A stretch of 64,000 nucleotides of DNA from Methylocystis hirsuta (GTDB taxonomy: Bacteria; Pseudomonadota; Alphaproteobacteria; Rhizobiales; Beijerinckiaceae): contig NZ_QWDD01000001.1 in assembly GCF_003722355.1 (NCBI RefSeq), forward strand, positions 2,526,001 through 2,590,000, read 5' to 3'. Positions 50,834 to 61,061 of the stretch are shown here, in pieces. The notes beneath the pieces were generated by a model that had not been told where the DNA came from, made no database searches, and worked only from the letters and a program-made list of their open reading frames with translations. Made by a program: the position numbers and the translations under genes. The stretch's first letter is position 1. Each line of letters begins with the position of its first letter.

Positions 50834-52246
50834 CTATCGCCAGCCGCGCACGTCAACCAGGCGTCCAGCGATGGCAGCCGCCGCCGCCATCGCCGGCGAA
50901 ACGAGATGCGTGCGGCCCTTGAAGCCCTGTCGCCCCTCGAAATTGCGATTGGACGTCGAGGCGCAGCGCTCGCCCGGCGCTAAACGATCGGGATTCATCG
51001 CCAGACACATGGAGCAGCCTGGCTCCCGCCATTCGAAGCCGGCGGCGGTAAAGATCTTGTCGAGACCCTCCGCTTCCGCCTGCGCCTTTACGAGACCCGA
51101 TCCCGGCACAACCAACGCGTTGATGCGATCGGCGACGCTCTTTCCCTCTACCATCTTCGCCGCCGCGCGCAGATCTTCGATACGGCCGTTGGTGCAGGAG
51201 CCGATGAACACGCGGTCGATCTCGATGTCGGTGATGCGTTCGCCGCCCTTCAGACCCATATAGTCGAGCGCGCGTTCGACGGCGGCGCGCTTTTGCGGGC
51301 TCTTCGCGCTGTCGGGGGTGGGCACGAATCCGTCGATCGTCGCGACGTCTTCGGGCGACGTGCCCCAGGTCACAATCGGCGGCAGATTGCTGGCGTCGAG
51401 CCTGACGATCTTATCGAAATGCGCGCCCTCGTCCGTGTAGAGCGTCTCCCAATATTTGCGGGCCATGTCGAACGCTTCGCCCTTTGGACCTTTTGGGCGA
51501 TCCTTCAGATAGGCGAACGTCTTCTCATCGGGCGCAATGAGCCCAGCGCGGGCGCCGCCTTCGATCGACATGTTGCAGACGGTCATGCGGCCTTCCATCG
51601 ACAGGTCGCGGATCGCCTCGCCTGCATATTCGATGACGTGTCCGGTGCCGCCGGCGGTGCCGATCTTGCCGATGATCGCGAGGATGATGTCTTTCGCGGT
51701 GGCGCCGTCGGCGAGCTTGCCGTCGACCTGCACCAGCATATTGGCCGCCTTCTTCTGGATCAGAGTCTGGGTTGCGAGCACATGCTCGACTTCCGACGTG
51801 CCGATGCCATGCGCGAGCGCGCCAAAGGCCCCGTGAGTAGAGGTATGACTGTCGCCGCAGACGATCGTCATGCCGGGCAGAGTGAAGCCCTGCTCCGGGC
51901 CGACGATATGCACGACGCCCTGGCGCCGGTCGTGCTCGTCGTAATATTCGACGCCGAACTCGCGCGCGTTGAGCGCGAGCTGTTCCACCTGCGCCCTGCT
52001 CTCGGAATCTTCAATCGGCAAAGAGCGATCGGTCGTCGGCACATTATGATCGACGACGGCGAGCGTCCTTTGCGGGGCGCGCACCGACCGGCCCGTCATA
52101 CGCAAGCCTTCAAAGGCCTGCGGACTCGTCACTTCATGCACGAGGTGGCGATCGATATAGAGCAGGGACGCGCCATCCTCCTGGCGCTCGACCACATGGT
52201 CGTCCCAGATCTTGTCGTAAACGGTGCGGGGCGCGGCATTGGACAT
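50834..52246 (-). CDS. leuC: 3-isopropylmalate dehydratase large subunit
   Basis: A 470-residue aconitase-family enzyme that isomerises 2- to 3-isopropylmalate in leucine synthesis with LeuD. Fe-S ligands are in [18 protein letters not shown] and [15 protein letters not shown]. The start includes [13 protein letters not shown], and [20 protein letters not shown] is the substrate region. The small subunit LeuD is not in the window. It is a complete chromosomal housekeeping gene. Confidence 0.97.
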   Translation of the reverse strand: MSNAAPRTVYDKIWDDHVVERQEDGASLLYIDRHLVHEVTSPQAFEGLRMTGRSVRAPQRTLAVVDHNVPTTDRSLPIEDSESRAQVEQLALNAREFGVEYYDEHDRRQGVVHIVGPEQGFTLPGMTIVCGDSHTSTHGAFGALAHGIGTSEVEHVLATQTLIQKKAANMLVQVDGKLADGATAKDIILAIIGKIGTAGGTGHVIEYAGEAIRDLSMEGRMTVCNMSIEGGARAGLIAPDEKTFAYLKDRPKGPKGEAFDMARKYWETLYTDEGAHFDKIVRLDASNLPPIVTWGTSPEDVATIDGFVPTPDSAKSPQKRAAVERALDYMGLKGGERITDIEIDRVFIGSCTNGRIEDLRAAAKMVEGKSVADRINALVVPGSGLVKAQAEAEGLDKIFTAAGFEWREPGCSMCLAMNPDRLAPGERCASTSNRNFEGRQGFKGRTHLVSPAMAAAAAIAGRLVDVRGWR

Positions 52247-52290
52247 TTATCTCTTCCTCTTGCCGGCTTGTCGCATCCGGCTCGCTGATG

Positions 52291-52401
52291 TGATTTCCTC
52301 ATCCTGAGGAGCGGCCGCAGGCCGCGTCTCGAAGGACGAGGAGATCAGGGCGGCGCCCTCGTGCTTCGAGACCACTCCGGCCTCATCAGCATGAGGCCGA
52401 C
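52291..52401. repeat. Palindromic intergenic repeat upstream of leuC
   Basis: cctcatcctgaggag opens a block with gcggccgcaggccgc and cgtctcgaaggacgagg, and a second half with gtgcttcgagaccactccgg and cctcatcagcatgagg. Such CTCATCCTGAGGAG repeats are widespread between genes in Hyphomicrobiales. It lies between leuC and the rsm22 gene, which are divergent. Confidence 0.6.
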
Positions 52402-52509
52402 TGCAATTGGCCGCCTCTCATCGTCTCCCTTGAATTGAGGCTGTTCTACCCGTAACGCAAGCTGCATGGAAGAGAGTTCAAGGCGCAGCCCTCCCCGAGC
52501 CCATAAGCG

Positions 52510-53508
52510 ATGAGCCTGCCCTCCCCAGAGCTTCCTGCGCCGCTTTCGGCGGCGATCGAGGCGCGGCTTGAGGGCCGCGCACAAGGCATGCTGCGCGACA
52601 GAGCCCGACAGCTGTCGGAGCGCTATCGGTCACGCAGACCGACAATCGAAACGATCCGCGACGAGGCCGACGCCCTGGCGTATGCGGCGACGCGCATGCC
52701 CGCGACCTACGCCGCCATCGTGAGGACGCTCGGACGGCTCGACGAGGAGCGCCCCGAATTTGCGCCAAAGCGGGTGCTCGACGTTGGCTGCGGTCTTGGC
52801 GCCGGCTCCTACGCCGCGGCGACCGTGTGGCCGAGCATAGCCGAGATTGCGCTCATCGACCGCAGCGCGCTCTTCCTGAACCTCGCGACCGGTCTGATGC
52901 AGGAAAGCGGCGTCGCCGCTGCGGTCGAAGCGAGCTTGGCCGATTTCACCAAGCCGCAGGCGGGTGGAGACGCCCCGTTCGACCTCGTCGTCGTCGGCTA
53001 CGCGCTTACTGAAATCGCCGACTCCGACCTTCCTGCCGTCGTCGATCAGCTTTGGTCGCGCACAAGCGGCGCGCTTGTCATCGTCGAGCCGGGCACGCCA
53101 CGCGACCATGCCCGGCTGATGATCGTCCGCAGCCGGCTGATCGCGCTCGGCGCGAATATTCTCGCGCCCTGTCCGCACCTGGCGCCCTGCCCTTTGCCGG
53201 CGAACGACTGGTGCCATTTCTCGGTCCGGCTGCCACGGCGGCGCGCGCACAAATTGGTCAAAGGCGCCGACGCGCCCTTCGAGGACGAGAAATTCGCCTA
53301 TCTCGTCGCGGGGCGGTTCGGCGGGACGCCGCCATGGGCGCGCGTCATCGCCCCGCCCCGCGTCAGCAAGGCGGGAATTTCCCTAAGGCTCTGCGCGGAT
53401 AAAGCATTCGAAGAGACATTCATTCCCAAGCGCGACAAGGCGCGCTACGAAAAGGTTAGGAAAAAAGACTGGGGCGATCCGCTGCGCGCCCCGGCGGAGG
53501 AAATTTGA
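52510..53508 (+). CDS. Rsm22-family small-subunit ribosomal methyltransferase-like protein
   Basis: A 332-residue protein of the Rsm22 family. The SAM motif I is KRVLDVGCGLGAGSYAAATV, followed by IALIDRS, VVVGYALTEI and VIVEPGTPRDHARLM. Residues ~220-235 have APCPHLAPCPLPANDWCHFS, a Cys-rich metal-binding signature of this family. In alphaproteobacteria and mitochondria it is linked to small-subunit assembly. It overlaps the VOC gene by one base. Confidence 0.88.
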   Translation: MSLPSPELPAPLSAAIEARLEGRAQGMLRDRARQLSERYRSRRPTIETIRDEADALAYAATRMPATYAAIVRTLGRLDEERPEFAPKRVLDVGCGLGAGSYAAATVWPSIAEIALIDRSALFLNLATGLMQESGVAAAVEASLADFTKPQAGGDAPFDLVVVGYALTEIADSDLPAVVDQLWSRTSGALVIVEPGTPRDHARLMIVRSRLIALGANILAPCPHLAPCPLPANDWCHFSVRLPRRRAHKLVKGADAPFEDEKFAYLVAGRFGGTPPWARVIAPPRVSKAGISLRLCADKAFEETFIPKRDKARYEKVRKKDWGDPLRAPAEEI

Positions 53509-53921
53509 TGAAACAGCCACGCCCGAGGGTCGCGCCCTATCTGACCGTCAGCCCCGCCGCCGCAGCCATCGCTTTTTACACCGGCGCCTTCGGCGCCCAG
53601 CAGCGGGCCCTCATGCCGTCGGTCGACGGGCTGCGCATCGCCCACTGCGAATTGCTGATCAACGGCGGCTCGGTGATGCTCGCCGACATCTTTCCCGAAT
53701 TTGGCCAGACCCGCGTGCCCATGCCCGGCGAGCACGTGACCGTCTCCATCAGCCTCGAATACGACAAGGCGCAGGAGGTCGACGACATCTGCGCGCGCGC
53801 CACCAAGCTCGGCGGCAAGGTCGAGACGGCCCCAACCAATTCTTTCTGGGGGACGCGCTACGCCTCCTTGCGCGACCCGTTCGGCCACCGCTGGATCCTC
53901 AACGCGCCGCTGGAGACGTGA
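53508..53921 (+). CDS. VOC-superfamily (PhnB/glyoxalase-like) protein
   Basis: A 137-residue protein with the PhnB-type pattern: RVAPYLTVSPAAAAIAFYTG then LRIAHCELLINGGSVMLADI and WGTRYASLRDPFGHRWILNA. The duplicated beta-alpha-beta-beta-beta fold is inferred. The substrate is unknown; it may bind a metal through His and Glu residues. The ATG shares a base with the rsm22 stop and has cggagg upstream. Confidence 0.85.
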   Translation: MKQPRPRVAPYLTVSPAAAAIAFYTGAFGAQQRALMPSVDGLRIAHCELLINGGSVMLADIFPEFGQTRVPMPGEHVTVSISLEYDKAQEVDDICARATKLGGKVETAPTNSFWGTRYASLRDPFGHRWILNAPLET

Positions 53922-53947
53922 AAAAAGCCGCCCGAAACCCGGGCGGC
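53921..53947 (-). terminator. Intrinsic terminator of rplS
   Basis: On the minus strand gccgcccg and cgggcggc form an 8-bp GC stem with a five-base loop, followed by a run of six T. It lies ~30 bases after the rplS stop and abuts the stop of the convergent VOC gene. Confidence 0.85.
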
Positions 53948-53977
53948 TGCGGACGGCGGCATTCTCCGAAAGTGTCG

Positions 53978-54364
53978 TTATTTGCCTGCGGCCGCCTTCG
54001 GCTTGGTGTCGATGCGCTCGGCGATGCGGGCGGACTTGCCGCGGCGGTCGCGCAGATAATAGAGCTTGGCGCGGCGCACCTTGCCGCGGCGCACGAGCTT
54101 GATCGAGTCGATCAGCGGCCCATGGATCGGGAAGACGCGCTCGACGCCCTCGCCATAGGAAATCTTGCGGACGGTGAAGCTCTCGTTCAGCCCGCCGCCC
54201 TGGCGGGAGATGACGACGCCTTCATAGGCCTGAATGCGCGCGCGCTCGCCTTCCTTCACCTTGACGTTGACGATCACCGTATCTCCCGGCCGAAACTCGG
54301 GGATTTTTTTGCCCTCGATAAGCTTGGCGGCATGTTCCGCCTCGAGCTGCTCGATAATGTTCAT
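53978..54364 (-). CDS. rplS: 50S ribosomal protein L19
   Basis: A 128-residue L19 protein. [20 protein letters not shown], then [20 protein letters not shown] and [20 protein letters not shown] are diagnostic, with [20 protein letters not shown] at the end. It sits at the 30S-50S interface. A strong terminator follows, so it is probably the last gene of its transcript in this direction. Confidence 0.97.
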   Translation of the reverse strand: MNIIEQLEAEHAAKLIEGKKIPEFRPGDTVIVNVKVKEGERARIQAYEGVVISRQGGGLNESFTVRKISYGEGVERVFPIHGPLIDSIKLVRRGKVRRAKLYYLRDRRGKSARIAERIDTKPKAAAGK

Positions 54365-54605
54365 AACGAAAACTCCTGCCGTTTCGTCTTAGCCCTTGGG
54401 GCCGACGAGCGTTTCGGAACGCTGTTCTAGTTGAGGCCCGGTCCATAGCTGAAAGGGCGCCGCTTGTCGAGCCGTCGGGGGTCGGCGGAAATGGTCAAGC
54501 TGCGGCAATGCGCGCAAGAGCGATCGTCACAGACATTCCCGACGATGGCCTTATATAGTGGCCCCGGGGGCGCTGGCGTTTCAAGCGACGAGGGAGAGAC
54601 GCGAC

Positions 54606-55001
54606 ATGACCCAGCAGGAAGAGCGGCGCAACGAAAGCGTGCAACAGGCCGGCGCGGCGGCCGAAGTTGCTGCGGAAGGCCGGCGGCGGCTGGAAGATTT
54701 CACCGAAGCGCGCACCGAGATCTGGGACTGTCTGCAGGACGCCAACCGCGTTTTGATGGAGCGGATGCAGCAGGAAGCGGCCCTGACGGCCGAACTTGCC
54801 TCGAAGCTGACGGCGTCGCGCTCGATATCCGAGACCACGACGGTTCTACAAGATTGGGCGAGCAAACATATCGAGATGACGACGGAGGACACGCGCCGCC
54901 TCTTCTCCGACGCGCAGCAAATGTTCAAGGCCGGCGCGCGCCTCTGGTCGAACTCCGCGCAAACCGGCAGCCCTGAAACGGCCGGACGGTTCATGTCCTA
55001 A
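54606..55001 (+). CDS. Phasin-family protein
   Basis: A 131-residue helical protein without Cys-rich or catalytic motifs. RRRLEDFTEARTEIWDCLQD then ANRVLMERMQQEAALTAELA and FSDAQQMFKAGARLWSN fit the Phasin_2 pattern. Phasins coat polyhydroxyalkanoate granules; the host probably makes PHB. The ATG has ggagag upstream. A bidirectional hairpin follows. Confidence 0.7.
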   Translation: MTQQEERRNESVQQAGAAAEVAAEGRRRLEDFTEARTEIWDCLQDANRVLMERMQQEAALTAELASKLTASRSISETTTVLQDWASKHIEMTTEDTRRLFSDAQQMFKAGARLWSNSAQTGSPETAGRFMS

Positions 55002-55007
55002 CGCCGT

Positions 55008-55037
55008 AAAGCGGAAGCCCTCAGCGGCTTCCGCTTT
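55008..55037. terminator. Bidirectional terminator between phasin and dodecin genes
   Basis: aaagcggaagcc and ggcttccgcttt form a perfect 12-bp stem with a six-base loop. Flanking A and T tracts within the stem suit termination from both convergent genes. Confidence 0.8.
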
Positions 55038-55263
55038 ATCCCATGCTCTCGTCTTCGCGGTCGAGCGTGAAGCCGACCTTCAGCACCACCTGATAATCGC
55101 TGACCGCGCCCTTATTGATATTGCCGCGAATCTGGGCGACTTCGAACCAACGCAAGTTACGCAAGGTTTCGCCGGCGCGCTTGAGCGCGGCGCTCACCGC
55201 GTCCTCGACGCTGTCCGGGGACGAGCCGACAAGTTCGACGACCTTATAGACATGACTTTCCAT
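55036..55263 (-). CDS. Dodecin
   Basis: A ~75-residue protein starting [20 protein letters not shown], then [20 protein letters not shown] and [14 protein letters not shown]. This is the complete dodecin family, small flavin-binding dodecamers that store riboflavin or FMN. The Trp in LRWFEV stacks on the flavin. I use the ATG with a gaggga site; an upstream ATG adds five codons. Confidence 0.93.
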   Translation of the reverse strand: MESHVYKVVELVGSSPDSVEDAVSAALKRAGETLRNLRWFEVAQIRGNINKGAVSDYQVVLKVGFTLDREDESMG

Positions 55264-55338
55264 ATGAAGCTCCCTCAATTCAGACTTCGAATGGTTTGCC
55301 TTGCATAGGTAGCGCGGACTTCGCCGCCGACAGCGGCG

Positions 55339-56847
55339 TCAGCTCAATCGGTCGCCGAAAAGAAACTCCATCGCGCGATCAAGCCTGATATGCGGCAGAG
55401 GCAGCGGCTTCTGATCGGCGCCCAGCATCGCGGCCGGCGGCCTGAATTTGAGAAAGCGGAAGTCGGCCTCTTCATCGGAAACGGCCAGCGCCTCGCCTTT
55501 AAACACGTCGCGCGGATCCGCCGGCAACTCGCCAGGGAAAATGGCGCCTTCCGCCACGCCGTCGAAAATCTCGTGGCCAATGCGCTCCCCCGCGACCGGC
55601 GTGCCGACAATGGCCGAAAGCTTTTCGCCCTCATGCCGCACCATCGCTTCGCGGGTGGCGCGCACGGCGGCGAGCGCGATCACGTCGATCGAGGCGCCTA
55701 CCCCCTCGGCGCGCTCTATGGCGCGGGCGGTCAGGTGACGCAGGATCGCTTCGAGCCGGTCATGGCTCGTGTGATGCAGATGGTCGGCCTTTGTCGCCGC
55801 AAAGAGGATGCGGTCGATTTTTGGGCGAAAGATCGTGGAGAACAGGTTGGCGCGGCCGGTGCGAAAAGCCGTCAGCACGCCGGTCAGCGCCGTCTCCAGG
55901 TCGCGCACCGCCTCTGGACCGGAATTCAGCGCCGCAAGCGCGTCGACGAGCACGATCTGCCGATCGAGCCGCGCGAAATGATCCCGAAAGAACGGCCGCA
56001 CGACCTGCGACTTGTAGGCCTCGTATCGGCGCTCCATTTCGCGCCCAAGGCTGCGATAGGGCAACTCCTCGCCGTCCGACATGGGAAGCGGCGCGAATGT
56101 CAGCGCCGGCGATCCTTCGAGATCGCCCGGCATCAAAAACCGACCCGGCGGCAGGCTCGAGAGCGCGAAACGCTCGGAGCGCGCCAGACGCAGATATTGG
56201 GTGAAGGTCTGCGCCAGCTTCTGCGCGGTTTCTTCGTCGTAGCGCGCTTTGACGTCCGACCGCGCGGTCAGGCCCCGCCACTCGCTCGCGATCATCGCCC
56301 GCGCGGAGGCGCTCGCGGCGTCGAGCGTCTCGTGAGACCATTGCGCGTAGGATTTGCCAAGGAGCGGCAGATCGAGCAGCCATTCGCCGGGATAATCGAC
56401 GATATCGATGTCGAGTCGCGTCGGGCCCTGGCCGAAGCCCTTGCGCAGCGACCAGCCCTTCGAGCGATACTCCAGCGTCACCCGAAGTTCGGAAATCCGC
56501 CGCGTCGATTGCGGCCAATGCCGGTCTAGCCCGGTGAGCGCCGCGAGATGCTCCTCGTACGCGAAGCGCGGGACGCTGTAATCTGGCTGCGGATCGAGAT
56601 GCGCCGAGGTAATGCGGCCTTCGGCGAGCGCGCGAAACACCGGGAGCTGAGTCTTGGTCTCACCGCCCTTTTCCGGGCGCGCCGCTATCGCCCGCGTCAA
56701 ATGATGCACGAGCGCGGTGATGAAGACGGTCTTGCCGGAGCGCGACAGGCCGGTGACGCCAAGCCGCAGGCGCCCGCCCGCGAGAAAGTCGACGACGCTC
56801 TCGGTGGCGACACGCGTTTCGAACAGCAGATCGGATAATTGCGACAA
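55339..56847 (-). CDS. ycjX: YcjX-family (DUF463) P-loop GTPase-like protein
   Basis: A 502-residue protein. Walker A is LGVTGLSRSGKTVFITALVH near residue 30. Other family segments are LDIDIVDYPGEWLLDLPLLG, QIVLVDALAALNSGPEAV and RILFAATKADHLH. YcjX proteins are linked to envelope or heat stress with YcjF in enterobacteria; no YcjF gene is visible here. The function in alphaproteobacteria is not established. Confidence 0.9.
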   Translation of the reverse strand: MSQLSDLLFETRVATESVVDFLAGGRLRLGVTGLSRSGKTVFITALVHHLTRAIAARPEKGGETKTQLPVFRALAEGRITSAHLDPQPDYSVPRFAYEEHLAALTGLDRHWPQSTRRISELRVTLEYRSKGWSLRKGFGQGPTRLDIDIVDYPGEWLLDLPLLGKSYAQWSHETLDAASASARAMIASEWRGLTARSDVKARYDEETAQKLAQTFTQYLRLARSERFALSSLPPGRFLMPGDLEGSPALTFAPLPMSDGEELPYRSLGREMERRYEAYKSQVVRPFFRDHFARLDRQIVLVDALAALNSGPEAVRDLETALTGVLTAFRTGRANLFSTIFRPKIDRILFAATKADHLHHTSHDRLEAILRHLTARAIERAEGVGASIDVIALAAVRATREAMVRHEGEKLSAIVGTPVAGERIGHEIFDGVAEGAIFPGELPADPRDVFKGEALAVSDEEADFRFLKFRPPAAMLGADQKPLPLPHIRLDRAMEFLFGDRLS

Positions 56848-57005
56848 GGGCGCTCCGGGTCCGCCGACCTATAGCATCACGTCGCGTCCCTTCAAGAGAC
56901 ACTGGTGAGAACATGTCGCGCTGCAAACCAAGGTGAAGGCTGGCCAGAACGATTCCGCGCCAGATGGGAATGAAGACGTTGCGCCTACCGGAGCCCGGCG
57001 CGTCA

Positions 57006-58292
57006 TCACCGCTTCGACATCGGCACGTAATCGCGCTGCTTCTCGCCCGTATAGAGCTGGCGCGGACGACCGATGCGCGAACCCTGATCCTCGATCATCT
57101 CCTTCCACTGGGCGATCCAGCCGACGGTGCGCGCGACCGCGAACAACACGGTGAACATCGCCGTGGGGAAATTCATCGCCTTGAGCGTGATGCCGGAATA
57201 GAAGTCGATGTTGGGATAGAGTTGTTTCTCGATGAAATAATCGTCGTGCAGCGCGATGCGCTCGAGTTCCAGAGCGACGTCGAGCAGATCGTCCTTGACG
57301 CCGAGTTCGTTCAACACTTCGCGCGTCGTGCGCTGCATGATCTTGGCGCGCGGATCGTAGTTCTTATAGACGCGATGGCCGAAGCCCATGAGGCGAAACG
57401 GATCGTTCTTGTCCTTGGCGCGCGCGATGAACTGCGGAATACGATCCGGCGTGCCGATTTCCGCGAGCATTTTCAGCACCGCTTCATTGGCGCCGCCATG
57501 CGCCGGCCCCCACAGCGAGGCGATGCCCGCCGCGATGCAGGCGAAAGGATTCGCTCCAGACGAGCCAGACAGTCGAACGGTCGAGGTCGACGCGTTCTGT
57601 TCGTGATCGGCGTGCAGGATGAAGATCCGGTCGAGCGCGCGCGACAGCACCGGATTGACTTTATATTCCTCGCAGGGAACCGCGAAGCACATGCGCAGGA
57701 AGTTCGACGTGTAGTCGAGATCGTTCTTTGGATACACGAACGGCTGGCCGATCGAATATTTATAGGCCATCGCCGCGAGCGTCGGGATCTTCGCGATCAT
57801 GCGCGTCGACGCCACCATGCGCTGGGTGGGATCGGCGATGTTGGTCGAGTCGTGATAGAAGGCCGAGAGCGCGCCGACGGAGGCGACCATCACCGCCATC
57901 GGATGCGCGTCGCGGCGGAACCCTTGGAAGAATCGCGCCATCTGCTCATGCACCATTGTGTGGCGCGTGATCCGATAGTCGAAATTCGCCTTCTCGGCGG
58001 CGGACGGCAATTCTCCATAGAGCAGCAGGTAGCAGGTTTCGAGAAAGTCGCCATGTTCGGCGAGCTGTTCGATCGGATAGCCGCGATAGAGCAGAACGCC
58101 GGCTTCGCCGTCGATAAATGTGATCTTCGATTCGCATGACGCGGTCGCGGTGAATCCCGGATCGAAGGTGAACATGCCGGTTTCGGCGTAGAGATTGCGG
58201 ATGTCCGCAACGGACGGCCCCAGCGTGCCATCCTTGATCGGCAAATCGACCGATCCGTCGCCGACTGTGAAGATAGCATTCTTCTCCGGCAT
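57006..58292 (-). CDS. gltA: Citrate synthase (type II)
   Basis: A 428-residue enzyme condensing oxaloacetate and acetyl-CoA in the TCA cycle. Catalytic His regions are [20 protein letters not shown] and [15 protein letters not shown], and [16 protein letters not shown] holds oxaloacetate contacts; the catalytic Asp is in FYSGI-preceding NID. I start at [13 protein letters not shown] with gagagggg upstream; the frame has 29 more codons 5'. Complete housekeeping gene. Confidence 0.97.
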   Translation of the reverse strand: MPEKNAIFTVGDGSVDLPIKDGTLGPSVADIRNLYAETGMFTFDPGFTATASCESKITFIDGEAGVLLYRGYPIEQLAEHGDFLETCYLLLYGELPSAAEKANFDYRITRHTMVHEQMARFFQGFRRDAHPMAVMVASVGALSAFYHDSTNIADPTQRMVASTRMIAKIPTLAAMAYKYSIGQPFVYPKNDLDYTSNFLRMCFAVPCEEYKVNPVLSRALDRIFILHADHEQNASTSTVRLSGSSGANPFACIAAGIASLWGPAHGGANEAVLKMLAEIGTPDRIPQFIARAKDKNDPFRLMGFGHRVYKNYDPRAKIMQRTTREVLNELGVKDDLLDVALELERIALHDDYFIEKQLYPNIDFYSGITLKAMNFPTAMFTVLFAVARTVGWIAQWKEMIEDQGSRIGRPRQLYTGEKQRDYVPMSKR

Positions 58293-58593
58293 ACCCGCTC
58301 CCCTCTCGACCGCTCCGCGCTCGCAACGAGCGCGGTTCGCGGCGCGACGCGCGCGAACGCTATGCATGAATTGCGTCACATTCGCGATATCGTCGCTTTC
58401 ACGCGCACGCCGATGCGTTGCATTCGGTTTGTTGTGCGGCGCAAAAAGCTATATCAACCGCAAAGGCTGTCAAGCGCGCCACGCGTATCGCGCGTAGAGA
58501 TGACATCTCCCGCAGTGGCGCGGAAAACGGCGCGGCGCCGAAAATCGCGTCAGCGATTTTTTTACGGCGCCAACGCCGCAGCGAGGCGATGGG

Positions 58594-60018
58594 TTACACG
58601 ACGGCAGCCTGATCGGAAATTCTCGCAAGACTTTCCTCGCGCCCCAAAATTTCCAGCACGTCGAATATGCCAGGCGACGTCGCGCGGCCGGTGAGCGCGG
58701 CGCGCAAGGGCTGCGCGAGATCGCCGAGTTTGACGCCAAGCGCTGTCGCGAGATCGCGCACGACCGCTTCCGTCGCCGCGGCCGTCCAGTTCGGCAGGGC
58801 TGCAAGTTTCTCGACGAGCGCCGCTAGCCGCGCGCGCGCGTCCGCCGAAAGCAGCTGCGCCGCCTTTGCGTCGAGCGACAGCGGACGCTGCGCAAAGAGA
58901 AAGCCCGCGCCGTCGAGAAGTTCGTTCAAGGTCTTCGCGCGCGCCTTCAGTCCCGGCAAGGCGGCGCGCAGTTGCGCGCGCGTTCTGTCGTCGAGAGCCT
59001 GCGCGATCGCGCCGCCGCCTTCGAGATAGGGAAGCGTGGCGACGAGCAGGTCCAACAGCGCGTCATCATCGCTATCGCGCAGATAATGGCCGTTCATATT
59101 TTCGAGCTTGGCGAAATCGAAACGCGCCGGCGAGCGATGCACCTGCGCGAGATCGAACGACTCGACCATCTCCGGCGTCGTGAAGAACTCCTTGTCGCCC
59201 TGCGACCACCCCAATCGAACGAGATAGTTGCGTAGCGCGGCCGGCAGATAGCCCATCGCGCGGTACGCGTCGACGCCGAGCGCGCCATGGCGCTTCGAAA
59301 GCTTGGCGCCGTCCGGTCCGTGAATCAGCGGAATATGCGCGAAGGCCGGGACCGTCCAACCCATCGCCTGATAGATGTGCGTCTGTCGCGCTGCATTGGT
59401 GAGATGATCGTCGCCGCGAATGATCTGCGTGACGCCCATGTCGTGATCGTCGACGACGACCGCGAGCATGTAGGTTGGCGCGCCGTCGGAGCGCAGCAGA
59501 ATGAAATCGTCAAGATCCTTGTTCTGGAAGACGACGCGTCCCTGCACGGCGTCGTCGACGATCGTCTCGCCGTCCTGGGGCGCCTTGATGCGCACGACAT
59601 AGGGCGCGGCGGCGGGCGCCTCGGAGGGGTCGCGGTCGCGCCAGCGGCCGTCGTAGCGCCAGGGACGCTTTTCCGCCTTCGCCTTCTCGCGCATCTCCTC
59701 GAGCTCCTGCGCCGTGGCGTAGCAGCGATAGGCGTGTCCCTGCGCCAGCAGCTCTTCGGCGACCTCGGCATGGCGCGCCGCGCGCGCGGACTGGTAGACG
59801 ATGTCGCCATCCCATTCGAGGCCGAGCCACTGCAGGCCATCGATGATGGCCTCGATCGCCGCTTGCGTGGAGCGCTCGCGGTCGGTGTCTTCGATGCGCA
59901 GCATCATCTGGCCGCCGTGCTTCTTGGCGTAGAGCCAGTTGAACAGCGCCGTGCGCGCCCCGCCGATGTGCAGAAAGCCGGTGGGCGACGGAGCGAAGCG
60001 GGTGACGACCTGAGACAT
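58594..60018 (-). CDS. gltX: Glutamyl-tRNA synthetase
   Basis: A 474-residue class I aminoacyl-tRNA synthetase. The HIGH motif is in [20 protein letters not shown] and KMSKS appears as [36 protein letters not shown] is the discriminating segment. It may charge tRNA-Glu and, in this group, tRNA-Gln as well. The start is the ATG of [11 protein letters not shown]. Confidence 0.97.
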   Translation of the reverse strand: MSQVVTRFAPSPTGFLHIGGARTALFNWLYAKKHGGQMMLRIEDTDRERSTQAAIEAIIDGLQWLGLEWDGDIVYQSARAARHAEVAEELLAQGHAYRCYATAQELEEMREKAKAEKRPWRYDGRWRDRDPSEAPAAAPYVVRIKAPQDGETIVDDAVQGRVVFQNKDLDDFILLRSDGAPTYMLAVVVDDHDMGVTQIIRGDDHLTNAARQTHIYQAMGWTVPAFAHIPLIHGPDGAKLSKRHGALGVDAYRAMGYLPAALRNYLVRLGWSQGDKEFFTTPEMVESFDLAQVHRSPARFDFAKLENMNGHYLRDSDDDALLDLLVATLPYLEGGGAIAQALDDRTRAQLRAALPGLKARAKTLNELLDGAGFLFAQRPLSLDAKAAQLLSADARARLAALVEKLAALPNWTAAATEAVVRDLATALGVKLGDLAQPLRAALTGRATSPGIFDVLEILGREESLARISDQAAVV

Positions 60019-60129
60019 GAGCGACGCGAATTCCTTGGTTTTGGGTCGGCCCGTCTAGCACGGGACACGCGAGGCGAACATAGTTCGTCACGATGATGGT
60101 TTAACCAAAGCGTGAACATAGGGCTTGCG

Positions 60130-60144
60130 GAACGCAGTAAGAAC
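60130..60144 (+). promoter_or_regulatory. LexA-binding SOS box of the lexA gene
   Basis: gaac-gcagtaa-gaac is a direct repeat with seven-base spacing; read on the other strand it is GTTC-N7-GTTC, the alphaproteobacterial SOS box. It lies about 95 bases before the lexA start, next to gttctgttc, and suits autorepression by LexA. Confidence 0.8.
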
Positions 60145-60237
60145 CGATATCGTTCTGTTCATGATTTGTTTAGGTTATCGAGCCAGAAGCTGCGGCTCAG
60201 CCAAAATCAACGATTCGGCTTGCGGGGCGGTGCGGCG

Positions 60238-60948
60238 ATGCTGACCAAAAAACAAAACGATCTATTGCGCTTCATCCATGAACGTCTGAAGGAGTCGGGC
60301 GTGCCGCCGTCCTTCGACGAGATGAAGGACGCGCTCGACCTGCGATCGAAGTCGGGGATTCATCGGCTGATTCTCGCGCTCGAGGAACGCGGCTTCATCC
60401 GCCGGCTGCCCAATCGCGCCCGCGCGCTCGAAGTTCTGCGTCTACCCGAATCGTCCACGCCGCGCGCCGCCGGCGGGCGTAGCGGCAAGTTCTCGCCGTC
60501 CGTCATCGAGGGGAATCTCGGGCGCGTCCGGCCGCTCAGCGAACGTTTCGAGGACGAAGGCGAACGTCAGGTCGCCATTCCGGTCATGGGACGCATCGCC
60601 GCCGGCACGCCGATCTCCGCCATCCAGAACCGCAGCCACACCATCAGCCTGCCGCCCGACCTCCTCACCAGCGGCGAGCACTTCGCGCTCGAAGTGCGCG
60701 GGGATTCGATGATCGAAGCCGGAATCCTCGACGGCGATACGGTCGTGATCCGCAAACAGGACAGCGCCGACACCGGCGACATCGTGGTGGCGCTGATCGA
60801 CGATGAGGAAGCGACGTTGAAGCGCCTGCGCAAACGCGGCGCCTCGATCGCCTTAGAGGCGGCCAACCCCGCCTATGAGACGCGCATCTTCGGCCCCGAT
60901 CGCGTGCGCATTCAGGGCAGGCTCGTCAGCCTGCTGCGGAAATATTAG
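60238..60948 (+). CDS. lexA: SOS repressor LexA
   Basis: A 236-residue repressor-protease. The winged-helix domain is [20 protein letters not shown] followed by [20 protein letters not shown]. The cleavage site Ala-Gly is in [13 protein letters not shown], the catalytic Ser in [15 protein letters not shown] and the Lys in [14 protein letters not shown]. RecA-stimulated self-cleavage induces the SOS regulon. The promoter carries an SOS box. Confidence 0.97.
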   Translation: MLTKKQNDLLRFIHERLKESGVPPSFDEMKDALDLRSKSGIHRLILALEERGFIRRLPNRARALEVLRLPESSTPRAAGGRSGKFSPSVIEGNLGRVRPLSERFEDEGERQVAIPVMGRIAAGTPISAIQNRSHTISLPPDLLTSGEHFALEVRGDSMIEAGILDGDTVVIRKQDSADTGDIVVALIDDEEATLKRLRKRGASIALEAANPAYETRIFGPDRVRIQGRLVSLLRKY

Positions 60949-60966
60949 TTTCGGGTCAATGCCGTC

Positions 60967-61043
60967 ATTGCGATCGAAGCGAAGCAATCCAGAGTCGTGA
61001 CGCGGACCCCTGGATTGCTTCGTCGCTACGCTCCTCGCAATGA
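60967..61043. repeat. Palindromic intergenic repeat after lexA
   Basis: cattgcgatcgaagcgaagc followed by aatccag pairs with ctggattgcttcg and gctcctcgcaatgac across a short spacer. This is a widespread REP-like element of Hyphomicrobiales genomes. It lies between the convergent lexA and comEC genes and could act as a terminator hairpin. Confidence 0.7.
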
Positions 61044-61061
61044 CACGTGAATTGCTCCGCC

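Noticed and set aside
56964..58139. 391-codon plus-strand frame opposite gltA
   Set aside because: It is the antisense shadow of citrate synthase; codon pattern follows the real gene on the other strand.
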